A stretch of DNA of 64,000 nucleotides from Paracoccaceae bacterium (lineage in GTDB: Bacteria; Pseudomonadota; Alphaproteobacteria; Rhodobacterales; Rhodobacteraceae). The stretch lies in assembly GCA_024742405.1 (NCBI GenBank), contig JANSYP010000004.1, positions 248,001 to 312,000 on the forward strand, written 5' to 3'. Below the pieces are notes generated by a model. That model had not been told where the DNA came from. It worked only from the letters and a program-made list of their open reading frames with translations, and searched no databases. Shown piece after piece: positions 38,433 through 49,900 of this stretch. Each line of letters opens with the position of its first letter. The first letter of the stretch is position 1. Both the position numbers and the translations under genes were made by a program.

Positions 38433-41119
38433 GGCAGAACCTCCACACTGCTTGCGGCCATGTCGATCAGCAGCAGTTCCGCGGGTTCGGGGATGCCACG
38501 CTGGCCAGGTCGAGCGACGGCGGCTGGCAGGCGCGGCTCCAGCGCGACCGGGTCGCCCGCGCGGTAGAGCGCGTCGAGATCCACGCCACGCACACCAGGC
38601 ACGGATTGCAGGACGGCGATGATCTGGGCGTGGCTGACGCCCTGGCCGAGAGCCCGCGCCTCGAACCCGAAGGCCAGCGCAAGGGCGGCCTCCGCCGCCG
38701 CTTTCACGTCGTCGGGCAGATAGGCCGGATCCTGCCAGAGCCGCGCGGCGATGTGGAACCGCGCTTCGGTATAGTTGCGTACGCTCACCCGCTGGTCGGC
38801 TTCTCCGGCCTCGGCCAGTCGCGCGCGCAGGTTCTGCATGTCCGCGCCATCGGGGGGCAGCACTGCGCCTCCCGGTCCCGCGACGGTCAGAAAGATCGGC
38901 CGCGCGAACCCGTCGAACGCCCAGTCGGCGCGTGCCTTGGCGACCGAGGCGAAGGCCCGGGCGAAATCCTCATAGTCCCGCAAGGAGACGACCCGGCCGA
39001 GGGTCAGAACCCGCAACGGCGCGTTGGTGCGGGCGTCCTCCAGCGTCTCGGCATCGTCCCCGGCGGCAGATGGCAGCGGGTTTCGCACGCCTTTCAGCCC
39101 CACGGGTTTCGTCGCCAGTAGCGCGAGTTGCCCGGCCGCGAGCATGCCTGAGACCCCTGCACCCTTCCGGTAGATCGCCTCGATATTGCCCAGACCTGTA
39201 GACGGCCTTTGCCCGGTGATCCCGTCGCCGAAGACGATCCGCGCCGTACCGTCCTCCTCGGTCCTCAGCAGATAGACGCGGTCCTCCGGGCCCGTGCCGG
39301 CGAAGTCCGCGACCAGATCCCACCGGACGCCATCGACGCGGATCTCCAGCGCCGGGGCGATGCCGGACTCGGTCGCCGCCGAGACATGTGTGAGCGGCCC
39401 GGATTTCAGCGCGAAGCTGGCGAATGGTTTGGTCGCGTCGCCATCGCCAAGCGCCTCGGCGACCGTCTCGCCATGGGTGGCTTCGGCGACATTGCCGTTC
39501 AGCGTGACGGTCTCGCGCATATAGCGGTGCGCCAATGGTTGCGTGAAGGTCAGGACCGTGAAGCCGCCCGTCAGCGCCGTCTCCGCAATGGTTCTGATTT
39601 CCGCCGCGGTGACGCCCGGCAAGTCGGCGCGCTCGCCCTCGATAGCCACGGACTTGCCCGGCAGCAGGTCGAGCACCGGGACCGACAGTTCGATTGCATC
39701 GGCGCCAGGCGCGCTGCCGCCGTCGCCGACATCCGTCGTGATCGGCAGATCCGCCAGCGGCAGCATCTCGGGCGCGCCGTAGACGGTCGTGGTCCTTGTG
39801 CGAAAGCCCGATGCCGCGACCTTCTGCAGACCGCCAGAGCCGTCATTTTGCGAGCCGGTCAGATTGGCGTCGATCTCCAGACGCGTGACCTTGGCGCTGA
39901 GCGCATAGGCGGCGACGGACACGGGCTCTACTCCATGCACAACGCTCCAGCCTTCGCGCGTCCGGTCGCGTAGCAGCACAGTGGAGCCGGTCACGATCTC
40001 GGGCACTTCGCGGTCGAGATAGACATAGGCGCGGTTGCTCGCCAGCGTGGTGTTGTCGCCGATGTGCTTCTTGGTCTTGGTGATCCGGCCGGGATGTTGT
40101 CTGGAGGCCGAGGCCCTTATCGCCTCCTTGTTGGCGATATTCCCGAAGCACCCCGCGACGGCGCCGAGCCGCGCCGGCAGGATCGGATCGAACAGGGTCT
40201 TGGGCAGCGCCAGGATCGCCTTGGCCAGATTGACCGGTCCGATCTTGTTGAGCGCTGTCGTTGTGCTGAGCGCGGACAGGCTCCAGGTCTTTTGCGCGAC
40301 ATTCGACAGCAGGCTGCCCGAGTTCAGCACCTGTCCGCTTTGCCAGCCGAAAAACCCGATATAGCCGATGGCGAACGTGTAGATCGGGCTGCTTGCCGGT
40401 TTCGCCGCAAGCGTCACCTGACGCGTGCCGTCCTCGGCCTCTTCGATGTTGGTGATGCGGCGGAGATAACCGCGCGATCCGTCGCTGTTGAACCGCTCGG
40501 GAGTGTCGCCGCGCAGGAAGATCACCGGGTCACCCTGCCGGATCGGCGGCCCGCCCGGCGCGAGCGTCAGCCTGTCGCTGTTGCCGTTCAGGACCTGCGG
40601 GTGGTGCAGCCGCGGGGTCAGGGCGGTCCACTGCTCGCGCGCGGTGAGCGGCTCGATGGTCTCGAAGATCTGCGGCAGCTCGCCATCGCGGGGGATGGAG
40701 CGGACCTGCAGCCCGGCCTCGTATTCCAGCGGGGCCTCGCCATCGGCCTCGGCTTCGACCTCAAATGTCAGATGCACCGTGGCTGCCTTGGCCGGGCGGA
40801 GCTCATAGCCGATCTGGCGGGCATGGGCGCGCAGGCTCGCGCGCTCCGTGGCGGTGCGCAAGTATGCCTCCTGCGCCGCGCGTTCGCCATAAAAGGTCAG
40901 GGTATCGCAGACCGCGGCCCAGCCATCGAGCATCGCCAGCGTCGGGTCGCCCGCCGCGCGCGTGCGCAGATCGCTTAGACCCGGGCGGTTGGCATCAGCC
41001 AGACCGCGCTGCATCGCCTCCAGGAACATCGAATGGGTGCCCACGCGGGTGGCGACCTCATTGAGGCCGGGGCGATTGTCCACGGCCGCCGGGGTCGGTT
41101 TGCTGCGCGTGCCGGTCAT
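38429..41119 (-). CDS. eCIS large baseplate protein (Pvc12/Afp12-like)
   Basis: An 896-aa protein of the 'putative baseplate assembly protein' group found next to baseplate J in eCIS loci. It begins with a helical part (NEVATRVGTHSMFLEAMQRGL, LAMLDGWAAVCDTLTFYGERAAQEAYLRTA), continues with strand-rich domains, and ends with a gpJ-like region (GDGITGQRPSTGLGNIEAIYRKGAG, then TLGRVVSLRDYEDFARAF). That region repeats the layout of the neighbouring baseplate-J gene and suggests an ancient duplication. It should form the second wedge component. ATGA overlaps link it to both neighbours. Confidence 0.85.
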   Translation of the reverse strand: MTGTRSKPTPAAVDNRPGLNEVATRVGTHSMFLEAMQRGLADANRPGLSDLRTRAAGDPTLAMLDGWAAVCDTLTFYGERAAQEAYLRTATERASLRAHARQIGYELRPAKAATVHLTFEVEAEADGEAPLEYEAGLQVRSIPRDGELPQIFETIEPLTAREQWTALTPRLHHPQVLNGNSDRLTLAPGGPPIRQGDPVIFLRGDTPERFNSDGSRGYLRRITNIEEAEDGTRQVTLAAKPASSPIYTFAIGYIGFFGWQSGQVLNSGSLLSNVAQKTWSLSALSTTTALNKIGPVNLAKAILALPKTLFDPILPARLGAVAGCFGNIANKEAIRASASRQHPGRITKTKKHIGDNTTLASNRAYVYLDREVPEIVTGSTVLLRDRTREGWSVVHGVEPVSVAAYALSAKVTRLEIDANLTGSQNDGSGGLQKVAASGFRTRTTTVYGAPEMLPLADLPITTDVGDGGSAPGADAIELSVPVLDLLPGKSVAIEGERADLPGVTAAEIRTIAETALTGGFTVLTFTQPLAHRYMRETVTLNGNVAEATHGETVAEALGDGDATKPFASFALKSGPLTHVSAATESGIAPALEIRVDGVRWDLVADFAGTGPEDRVYLLRTEEDGTARIVFGDGITGQRPSTGLGNIEAIYRKGAGVSGMLAAGQLALLATKPVGLKGVRNPLPSAAGDDAETLEDARTNAPLRVLTLGRVVSLRDYEDFARAFASVAKARADWAFDGFARPIFLTVAGPGGAVLPPDGADMQNLRARLAEAGEADQRVSVRNYTEARFHIAARLWQDPAYLPDDVKAAAEAALALAFGFEARALGQGVSHAQIIAVLQSVPGVRGVDLDALYRAGDPVALEPRLPAAVARPGQRGIPEPAELLLIDMAASSVEVLP

Positions 41120-43575
41120 CGCCCGCCCTCCGTCGTGATGGTCAGCGTGCCGGCATCGGGGCGGTTGGGATCGTCCGACAGCACCGGGATCTCGCGCGGG
41201 CCAAAGCGCAGGACGCCGTCCTCCAGCGCCGAGCGTGTCGTGGCGGAGGCGACATCAAAGGCCGTCACCGTTACGTCGCTCACGCCCGGCACGGCCAGGG
41301 CGGCCTCATAGATCCGGCTGAGATAGATCACCGCGCCGAAGCTCAGTGCATCGGGGTGGAAAAAGCCCGGCTGTCCGGTCTCGGTCAGCCCGGCGGAAAA
41401 GCGGCGCTCCAGCGCGCGCTGCACATCGGCGGCGAAATGGTCGGGGTCGACGCAGACCGCCATGGTTAGCCGCAGCGGGACGTGAATGGGCGCGTCGATG
41501 GTCAGATCGTGGCCCATCATCCGGAAGGGCTCCAGATAGCGCAGCATCTCGGTGCGAAAGGCGTCGTCCACCTCCAGCCCGCCGGTGCGGTCGACGGACA
41601 GGAAAATCGCCGACCAGCTGCCGAGCCAGCGTTTGCGGGCGAAGGCGCGCTGCACCTTGGGATGGGCAGTGAGCAGGGTTTCGTAATCCGCGAGCGTCAC
41701 GGCGCGGCGCTGCTCGCGGAAGGCCACGGGGGCGCGTTGACGCACTTCGGCGATGGTCTCGCGATCCATACCGCCGGTGGCGGGCAGCGGGTTGCGCACG
41801 GCCAGGATATTGGGCGCGACCGCGTCGGTGGCCAGATGCGCCAGCGCATCGGCCCCGATATTGCCGCGCCGTCCCGTGCCGACCCGATAGCTGGCCGTCA
41901 CCGCCTTGTCCGCAGGCGGCGTGCGCCCGTGGGGGCTGCGCGCCTCCCCATGGCCGCGGCCGAAACGCAGATGCGTCTTTCCGTCCGCGGCGACCTCGGC
42001 CACGAAGACCGGCGCCTCGGGACTGGCTCCCAGCAGATCGGGCAGCGGCGTCCATGGTGCGGCATCGTCCGCCACGTTCAGCGCGATCTCAGGCTTCGCT
42101 TCCGCCGGGTCGACCTCTTGCAGCGCCGTGGCGGAAGCCGCCGGGTCGGGAAGGCCCGCGGAGAAAGTCAGTTCCCTCTGCGCCAGCACCGGGGCGAAGG
42201 GTTTCGGCCGGTCAAGCTCTGCCAGCCCCTTGCGTTCGTCCGGCTCGCCCGGCGCGGGAGGCGCCTCGGGATCGATCGGGGAGGCCGCGGCACCGAGCGG
42301 TTCGGGCGCGGCCAGTCCCATGCCGTGATCGGCCAGCACGAGATTGCCGCGTGCCATCGCCAGCGGCCCCTCCTCCGCCGAGCGCGCGCCGATGCAGAGA
42401 TCGAAGCGCAGCGCATCCTCGGGATGCCATTCGATCCGCAGCACTGGCAGCGGGCCGTCCTCTTCCAGCGCATCGACTTCCGGCACGGGGTCCGCGACCA
42501 GCCGCACCGCTTGCCGGTGCGCGGGGTCGGCGTCCGCCGCGCGCCCCGTGTCAGGGCTGCGGGTTTCTTCCAGGACCAGCAGATCGCCCGCGGCGAGCGT
42601 CAGCGCGCTATCGGGGTCCTGCAGCCAGGCGGTGGTGCTGCCGGCGCGCAGGATCGCGTCGGGATCGCCCCAGGCATGGAGCCCGATCTCGTTATGGGCC
42701 ACCCGCAGCTGAGTGTCCTCCAAGGGCTCAAACACCACCGCGCCGGTCTGGGCGGCCCGCGCCGCGGCCGTGCGACCGACGATGGTGGCGTTGAGCGCGG
42801 CGCTGCCGGTCACAAACGCCGTCTGGTCCGCCACCAGCACGAAGTCCCCGCCGGTGGTCAGTTGCGCCAGAACGCGCGCGCTGGCCCCGTTGTGCATCCG
42901 GTAGCCCGTGAGCCGGGCATGACGCGCCGCCGAGGGGCGCAGGCGCGCGGTCTCCAGACTGTACTCGGTCTCCACCGCGTCGAGCTTTTGCGCCAACGCA
43001 TCGCCGAGATAGGCCAGCCATTCGACCAGTGCGATTTCCATCGAAGCCGGGTTGCGGTCACCCAGCTCCGGCGCCGTGACCGCGAGCCGGTCAAGCAGCA
43101 TCCGGCGATAGCTGTCATAGTCGCGCGCCAGGTAGTCGAGCCGCGGCTCATATCGCACCTCCCCACTGTCCAGATCGCCGGGCGCGCAGTCGCTGCCGGT
43201 GTCGCAATGGACCTTGAAGGAAAAGACGATCGCCCGGAGCGCCGGATCGAACCCCGGAACATCTGCGTCGATGGTGAGCGTGTAGGGGCTGAAATCCCCC
43301 GCCGCGCTGACCGTCAGCACCAGCGCATCGCCATCCGTCGCGACCGCCGTCACGCCGATCCCACGGATCCGGTCACCGCCGGTGATCGTCAGATCGCCGG
43401 GCTCCAGCGGGGTCGCGGGGATGCCGCCAGGCCCCGGCAAAGCCTTGACGAACCGCAGCCTGAGCCGGGTCTGGTCATCCGGATCGACCTCGATACCGGC
43501 GATGCCATTCAGGTTCGCGTCCGAGGCCGCGAGCCGCTCGCGGCGTTCATCGAGGAAAGAGCGCAGCCGGTCCAT
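41116..43575 (-). CDS. eCIS baseplate J/gp47 family protein (Pvc11/Afp11-like)
   Basis: An 819-aa baseplate wedge protein. The N-terminal helix MDRLRSFLDERRERLAASD is followed by a beta domain (~25-160), a helical gpJ-type core (SYRRMLLDRLAVTAPELGDRNPASMEIALVEWLAYLGDAL), a long variable middle, and the C-terminal gpJ signature (LRFGRGHGEARSPHGRTP, REQRRAVTLADYETLLTAHPKVQRAFA). The length is typical of eCIS rather than of phage Mu or P2, whose gpJ is shorter. It starts 4 bp after the gp25 gene and overlaps the next gene by ATGA, which fits stoichiometric wedge assembly. Confidence 0.88.
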   Translation of the reverse strand: MDRLRSFLDERRERLAASDANLNGIAGIEVDPDDQTRLRLRFVKALPGPGGIPATPLEPGDLTITGGDRIRGIGVTAVATDGDALVLTVSAAGDFSPYTLTIDADVPGFDPALRAIVFSFKVHCDTGSDCAPGDLDSGEVRYEPRLDYLARDYDSYRRMLLDRLAVTAPELGDRNPASMEIALVEWLAYLGDALAQKLDAVETEYSLETARLRPSAARHARLTGYRMHNGASARVLAQLTTGGDFVLVADQTAFVTGSAALNATIVGRTAAARAAQTGAVVFEPLEDTQLRVAHNEIGLHAWGDPDAILRAGSTTAWLQDPDSALTLAAGDLLVLEETRSPDTGRAADADPAHRQAVRLVADPVPEVDALEEDGPLPVLRIEWHPEDALRFDLCIGARSAEEGPLAMARGNLVLADHGMGLAAPEPLGAAASPIDPEAPPAPGEPDERKGLAELDRPKPFAPVLAQRELTFSAGLPDPAASATALQEVDPAEAKPEIALNVADDAAPWTPLPDLLGASPEAPVFVAEVAADGKTHLRFGRGHGEARSPHGRTPPADKAVTASYRVGTGRRGNIGADALAHLATDAVAPNILAVRNPLPATGGMDRETIAEVRQRAPVAFREQRRAVTLADYETLLTAHPKVQRAFARKRWLGSWSAIFLSVDRTGGLEVDDAFRTEMLRYLEPFRMMGHDLTIDAPIHVPLRLTMAVCVDPDHFAADVQRALERRFSAGLTETGQPGFFHPDALSFGAVIYLSRIYEAALAVPGVSDVTVTAFDVASATTRSALEDGVLRFGPREIPVLSDDPNRPDAGTLTITTEGGR

Positions 43576-43579
43576 CGCG

Positions 43580-43942
43580 TCAGTCCCCCGCTCGCGTGAA
43601 GACGTCCGAGAGCCGCTCGTCACCGCCCGCCAGCACGTAGGTCAGCGTAATCTGAAGTGTGCCCTCATCGCGGCTGACCTCGAGCGCCTCCACCGTCAGC
43701 ACGTCCGCCAGATGCTGCTGGACCGCCGAGCGGATCAGGAAATCGGCCGCGGTTTCCAGCGCGTCGCTGTTGGCGTCGAACAGCATCTCATAGATGCCCG
43801 AGCCGAACTCGGGCCGGTTCACGCGTTCGCCCGGCGCGGTGAAGAGCACCGCCTCCAGCAGGTTGCGCGCACGGCGGCGGGCGTCCTGGGTGGTCGCCGT
43901 GCGGCCGGTGCCGTCGATCCGGTAATTCTGGTCGAGATACAT
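43580..43942 (-). CDS. eCIS GPW/gp25 baseplate protein (Pvc9/Afp9-like)
   Basis: A 120-aa gp25-like protein, which nucleates sheath assembly on the baseplate. Diagnostic segments are NLLEAVLFTAPGERVNRPEFGSGI, with the E-x-x-x-x-x-x-F-G-S-G core, and the helix DALETAADFLIRSAVQQHL, followed by the strand ITLTYVL. The ATG at 43942 is preferred over the GTG at 43966 because GAGGGAGAG lies between them, 8 nt before the ATG. It lies 31 bp after the PAAR-like gene and 4 bp before baseplate J. Confidence 0.92.
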   Translation of the reverse strand: MYLDQNYRIDGTGRTATTQDARRRARNLLEAVLFTAPGERVNRPEFGSGIYEMLFDANSDALETAADFLIRSAVQQHLADVLTVEALEVSRDEGTLQITLTYVLAGGDERLSDVFTRAGD

Positions 43943-43973
43943 CAGCGCCTCTCCCTCATTGCCCACCCAAGCA

Positions 43974-44790
<817 letters not shown>

Positions 44791-44794
<4 letters not shown>

Positions 44795-45933
44795 GGCAGC
44801 ACCACCGGGGTTGTCGTGCCGACCCCCTCGCGGTTGAGCTTGAAGCTCTGGACCCACTTGCCGCGCCCGATCTTCTGCACAACGCTTTGGACATAGTAGA
44901 AGCCGTCATTCTCAACACCTGCGCCGCGCAAACCCACCAGCCCGCGGGGCGTCAGGATGTGCCCGTACTGCGCGGTATCGAGATCACCGGTCACGGTCAC
45001 GGTGTCGGTCGTGGCGTCCGACTGCGCCTGGGCCTGACCGAGCGCGTCGGCGGCATTGGGCGCGCCGCGGGTCTTGAAAAGCTTGGTCTGCGCCGTCGCG
45101 CGGTTGGCGATCGCGGGTTTGGCCGCCAGCGGCGGGCGGAGCGGCACCGTTGAGCGGACCGGCATGCTCTTTCCGGTCTGGCGATCCTTCACCTGGCCGG
45201 TGACCTGCGCGGCGTCGGCCTCGTTGTTCTCGAAACTCAGGCCAGAGACGTTGGTCTCCGGGCCCATATCCGTGGTCACCGCCGGCTGCGGCACACCGAG
45301 CCGCGGCAGCGGTCCCCAATAGGCGGTGGATGTCAGCGGCGCGGGGCCCGGGATCATGGTAAAGATCCGGTCGTGGGCCTTCGCCAGTTCCGTCAGATAG
45401 GCGAAATCCGTGCCGCGTTGCATGGGCACGCGGTCGGTGGGTGCGGGCCGCTCCGCGGTGGGCGGGTCGATCACCATGGGCAGCACGCCCAGCGGCGCGT
45501 AGCGCAGCAGCACCAGCCGCGCGATATCGCCGGGCCCTTGCGCGGGATGAGCGACCTCGCGCTCCTCGCGGTCCATGGCGAAACTCAGATCCTTGCCGCG
45601 GACCTGCAGCCTTGCGGGTCCACCGCTCTCGGTCGGTTTGAATTCGGCGGTTTCGATAATCCCGTCCATCAGCACCGTGGGCCGGATCCCCAGATAGGCC
45701 GTCAGCACCACCCGCGCCCCGGCCTTCAGCCCCGGCTCCGTCATGATCGGAAAGACCCCGGCCAACTCGCCCGCGCGCACAGCCTCGAACACCAACTCGA
45801 AGCCCGACCGCTCCCGGTCCGACACCGCGATCTCGGCCGAGACAAAATGCTCCATCACCTCCAGTGAGGCCGGACGCGGCACATCCTTACCGATCAGGAT
45901 GTTCAGATGCGCGGTCTGGAGCAGGTCGAACAT
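44791..45933 (-). CDS. eCIS hub protein (gp27/phage late control D-like; N-terminal half of Pvc8)
   Basis: A 380-aa hub protein. The layout is that of gpD/gp27: a paired beta barrel (SLEVMEHFVSAEIAVSDRERSGFELVFEA, GARVVLTAYLGIRPTVLMDGII) and LARLVLLRYAPLGVLPMVIDPP-type LysM-linked helices, with the second barrel ending in GFYYVQSVVQKIGRGKWVQSFKLNR. It joins the tube to the spike. The ATG at 45933 has GGAG 8 nt upstream; a GTG at 45942 overlapping the preceding stop is an alternative. The VgrG function is split between this gene and the next. Confidence 0.87.
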
Positions 45934-45938
45934 TGCGC

Positions 45939-46286
45939 TCACTCCGGCTCGATCTGGGTCAGCTTCAGCCGCGTGTCCACCGCGTAGGGCGGGCCGCGTT
46001 CGGGATCGCCCGGCTCGGGCGGCGCGACCGGTTCGGGCAGCGGCAGATCGGGCAGCACATCCATAGACGGGTCGGGGTTGGCGTCGCGGATGCGCCAGTT
46101 CTGGCGCGGGTCGCCATAGACCCGGTTGGCCAGCAGATCGAGCCGGTCGCCCGGCTGGACGTTTACCTCCGCCGCCGGGGTCCGGTCCGGCACGATCCGG
46201 CGCCCGACATAGGCCACGGTTCGGCCTTGCGCGTCGGTCGTCTGCTTCACGGGCAGTTTGGCATAGCGGCTATCGCGGTCGAACAT
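45939..46286 (-). CDS. eCIS LysM-domain baseplate protein
   Basis: A 115-aa protein with a LysM-like segment VNVQPGDRLDLLANRVYGDPRQNWRIRDAN at about 41-70, in which the Y-G-D-x-x-x-W pattern is like the gp53/gpX baseplate LysM domain. The C-terminal part is Pro-rich. In contractile tails this protein helps to attach wedges to the hub rather than bind peptidoglycan. The ATG at 46286 has GAGGGAAAG upstream. It is 9 bp after the CIS-tube gene and abuts the hub gene. Pvc7/Afp7 combines the neighbouring protein and this domain; here they are separate. Confidence 0.85.
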   Translation of the reverse strand: MFDRDSRYAKLPVKQTTDAQGRTVAYVGRRIVPDRTPAAEVNVQPGDRLDLLANRVYGDPRQNWRIRDANPDPSMDVLPDLPLPEPVAPPEPGDPERGPPYAVDTRLKLTQIEPE

Positions 46287-46295
46287 CGCTTTCCC

Positions 46296-46946
46296 TCACA
46301 GAAGCCGGACATCGGATCCCAGCACGCGCCCCAGGCTCTGGGCGGTGCCGATCGCGGCCATGGTTTCCTTGATCACGTGATGGGCCAGATACATCCCGTA
46401 GCCCGGATGCGTGGCCTTGAGGTCCTGGGTCGTCAGCACCTGCAGCTCCATGCCCACCTTGGCGCGGATCGGGTTCAGCGCAGGGTCATAGGCTTCTTCG
46501 GTGATCGACAGGTTCGATAGGCGCACCGGCAGGATGCGGTTCTTGCCCCAGATGAAGATCGTGAAGGGACTCTTTGCCGGCAATACCTCGATCGTGCCGA
46601 GATTCATCAGCACGGTGTTGGCGATGGTCGTGGCATATTCGGGGTAGAGCAGCGTCTCCAGCGCCGCGAGCCGCGGGCTGAGGCCGGTGGTCTCGGCCAC
46701 GCTGTCCCCGCGTTCCAGATCATCGGCGGCATCGAACATCGCATCGACGGCGATCTTTTCCTTGGGCACTCCGGCCAGCCGGAAGGTCTCGGTCCCGCCG
46801 TCGCCCTCCGCGGCGCGTGCCTCCACCGTCCGCGACAGCGTTTCGGGATTGTACTGAAACGGGATCACCGACGGGATCGGCAGCGGCGGCCGGAAGGCGA
46901 CGATGGCGCCCTTGGTCAGGCGGGGAGAGCGGGAATAGCCGGTCAT
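46296..46946 (-). CDS. eCIS tube-initiator/Pvc7-like protein (CIS tube N-terminal family)
   Basis: A 216-aa protein of the group with the CIS-tube N-terminal fold: FRPPLPIPSVIPFQYNPETLSRTVE is its hallmark, followed by FRLAGVPKEKIAVDAMFDAADDLERGD, and FTIFIWGKNRILPVRLSNLSITEEAYDPALNPIRAKV in the C-terminal half. It should form the first tube-like ring between hub and tube. The ATG at 46946 is preferred over a TTG at 46958; it starts one base after the stop of the giant gene. Confidence 0.87.
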   Translation of the reverse strand: MTGYSRSPRLTKGAIVAFRPPLPIPSVIPFQYNPETLSRTVEARAAEGDGGTETFRLAGVPKEKIAVDAMFDAADDLERGDSVAETTGLSPRLAALETLLYPEYATTIANTVLMNLGTIEVLPAKSPFTIFIWGKNRILPVRLSNLSITEEAYDPALNPIRAKVGMELQVLTTQDLKATHPGYGMYLAHHVIKETMAAIGTAQSLGRVLGSDVRLL

Positions 46947-46947
46947 G

Positions 46948-49900
46948 TCAGTTCGCAATCACCTTGTTCATGGCCGTCTCCAGCTTCTCTAGGGTCTTGT
47001 CCGTCGTGGCATCGAACTTGGTTCTGAGGTCTTCATAGCTCAGGGGACTGCCTTCGGACCGGCTGTCGTAATAGTGGCGGAACGCCCGGCTGTCCGCGTC
47101 GAGCTGCGCCGAGCCTTGCCAGATGGTCCGCTTGAAATGGCCAAGAATGGCTTCTCGCAGCGGGATCGCCTTTCCCGTCGCCGGAAGCTCGTCGATGGCC
47201 TTGTCAACCGCGGCCTCCAGTGTCTTGTGCCATTCGGTAGAGCCCTGGTGCTGCTGCACCAGCGCGTCCTCGTGGGTACCGCCCTGGGCCCGCGCGAAAA
47301 TCCCTCCGGAATGCCCCTGCAGGATTGTGATTTTCCTCGATGCAGCCGGCAGCCCCCTCGGATACCACGACTGCTGCTGCTCCTCGGGAAGCGCATCGGG
47401 CGCCGTCCCGCGATGCTCGCTGCTGTCCAAATGCTCGGGCGCGCGGTAGCCGACCTTCACCTTGTCAGGCTTGCCATAGGCGAAATCCTGTTTGGGCTTG
47501 AAGACCAGGCGCGTCGTAGGCGTGCGGACGTAATGCTGGAACTCGATCAGTTCCGTGGCGCCGAGCAGCGCCGTCCGGCCATTGCCCGTTTTCAGACCGT
47601 CCGCGGCGCGCTGCAGGAGCTTGGTGACGCTGGCCGACTTGATCCATTCATGCGGGCGGTCCACGCCGGTGTTGGCCGCCGTGCGGACCATCGAGGCGAG
47701 ATAGGTCGCGTTCTTGGTTGGGCGGAAGCTTTGCGTCTTGGTAACCGTCAGCAGATTGCCGGTCTTCTTGGCCCCGGTTCCGGGCTTGTTCTTTTCGGTC
47801 GCGTTGGTTGCCCAACTGTCATAGCTGCCCTTGTCCGTACCGTTTGCGAACGCCAGAAGTTTCTTGCGGATATTGCTCGCCTTGACGTCGTCAAAAAGTG
47901 ACCGGTCCGGTCCGTCCGCGCTGTCATTTGCATAGCGTTCCGTGGCGCGCTCAATCTCGCTGGTAAAGGCGGTGGCAACATCGGCCATCGTGCGCTTGGT
48001 CAGCATCGCGGCATAGATGGCCTGGGACTTGTCGCGCAGATCGCCTGCGAGATAGCCCTTGAAGAAGGGATTGAGTTTTTCGTCTGGGTTCGCCTCGTCG
48101 AACTTTTTGCTGGCATTCGCCGCTTTGATCCGGCCGTTCGCGATCTTTGCGACGGCGATACGGAAACGTTTGCCGACGGTTTGATCCCGCAAAATCCCGT
48201 TTCCGAGCGAATGCACCGGCTTGACCCAACGCTGGGTCAAGTCGCTGTCCGCATAGGACGCGGCGATGAGCTCTTGCCAGGTCTTTCCGCGGTATCGGGA
48301 CTCCTGGAGGCGCCGCAGGATCTGCTTGCGCACGGGCTCTCGCAGTTCCGGGCTGAGATTGGCGATGTTCTTGACGAACTTGATCTCCAGCTTGCTGGCC
48401 GAACCGCTCACCTGCTGCAGGATCGCTGACAGGAGCGTTCCCAGCTCCGCCCCCTCGGCCTTGAGTTTCGAGGCGCCCTGAGGCGTGGGGCCGGGGCTGG
48501 CGCTGCCCTTTCGCGCCAGCCGCGCGTCTTCAGACAGATTCTCGGCTTCGGCTACGGCTTCGAGCTGCGCTTCCTCGGTCAGCGCGCGCGCAACCAGGGG
48601 CTTCACCCGGCCCAGCAGATCCGTCAGCGTCGCCGCATCCTGGCCGGGATAGAGCGACTTCAGCCCTGCCTCGGTATGGTGCCGTTTCAGCCAGACCTCG
48701 ACCGGCGTTTCGACCGAGCGCATGACCGGGACGGCCTTCTTGCCCTTCTCGCGAATAAAGAGTGTATGGCGTTCCCCACCGCCTTTCACCGTGATCGGCT
48801 TCATCAGATCGTCGGTACGGTCCTTCTTCTTCTTGTCGGCCTTTCCGCCCTTCCCCTTGCCGCGCCCCACGATACGCTTGATCAGCTTGACGATGGCGTC
48901 CTCGATCTTCTGGCGGACCCCGTCGATGATCTTCTTCACGCGCCCCGCCACATTGCCGAGGCCCAGAAGCCGGGCGAAGAGATCGATGACCAGGGGCAGG
49001 GTGCGGCCCAGCACGGCCTCCACGCCTTTCTGCGCGGGTTCCAGAACGCCGGTCGCGATCTCGTAGAGCGTGCCGAAGACCTTCTTGACCAGGTCGACCA
49101 TCCGCCCGAGCTGATCCTTGATGAACATCAGCACGTTCCAGGTCATCATGATCAGCTTTGCGATGGCACCGGCGGGATTGAAGAGGCTCGCCAGCCAGGT
49201 GACCGAGGCCAGCAGCACGCGCTCGAACAGGAAGCTCTTGATCTGTTCCAGCACGAGCGACTGGATATTGCCGACCGCACCCTTGATCTGCTCCCAGAGG
49301 GCGGCGAACCCGCCTTTGACGAAGGTTGCGATGGTGCCCATGACCTGCTCGATCACGGTGACGGCCTTCTCGCCCAGCACCCGCACCGCGATGCGCCGGA
49401 TGAAATCGAGCGTCAGGCCCATGATCTGCCGCGCAAGGTCCAGAACGCCGATCACCGTCCAGGTCTTGGGGATCTTCAGGTCCGATCCGAGCGCGCCGGT
49501 CAGCCAGCCGATGATGCCCTTCTGGAGATGCTCGAAGAGCTTGCCGCCAAAGAGCTTCAGCCCGCCGACGACGGATTTCACCAGGTTCTTGATGAAGCCC
49601 GCCGGGTTCTTGACGATGATGTCGAGCGCATCGATGGCCTTGCCGATCAGCGCATAGAATTCCGCCGGTTTGATGCCGAAGGCGAGCAGGATCGGCTCCA
49701 GCACCATCTTGGCCAGCGCGCCCCAATCCGCCGTCAACGCGATCTTGGCGAGGTTCAGCGCGGCGTTGATCGCTTTCTGGTAGAGCGCAAGGATCGCGTC
49801 GATCCCCTTGGCCAGCGTGTCGAGCACAGCGGCCACCGCGGTCTTGAGCCCCTCGGCGACCTTGTCCACGGCGGTTTTGGCCGCCGCGACGGCGGTGTCG

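Noticed and set aside
34782-38567. 1,261-codon plus-strand frame opposite the fibre and tail-I genes
   Set aside because: It is the antisense of two genes with family motifs and correctly coupled starts. The translation is rich in Arg, Gln and His without any domain, typical of antisense frames in high-GC DNA.
41482-43599. 705-codon plus-strand frame opposite baseplate J
   Set aside because: Antisense of the gpJ-type gene with its C-terminal signature; the translation has no recognisable domain.
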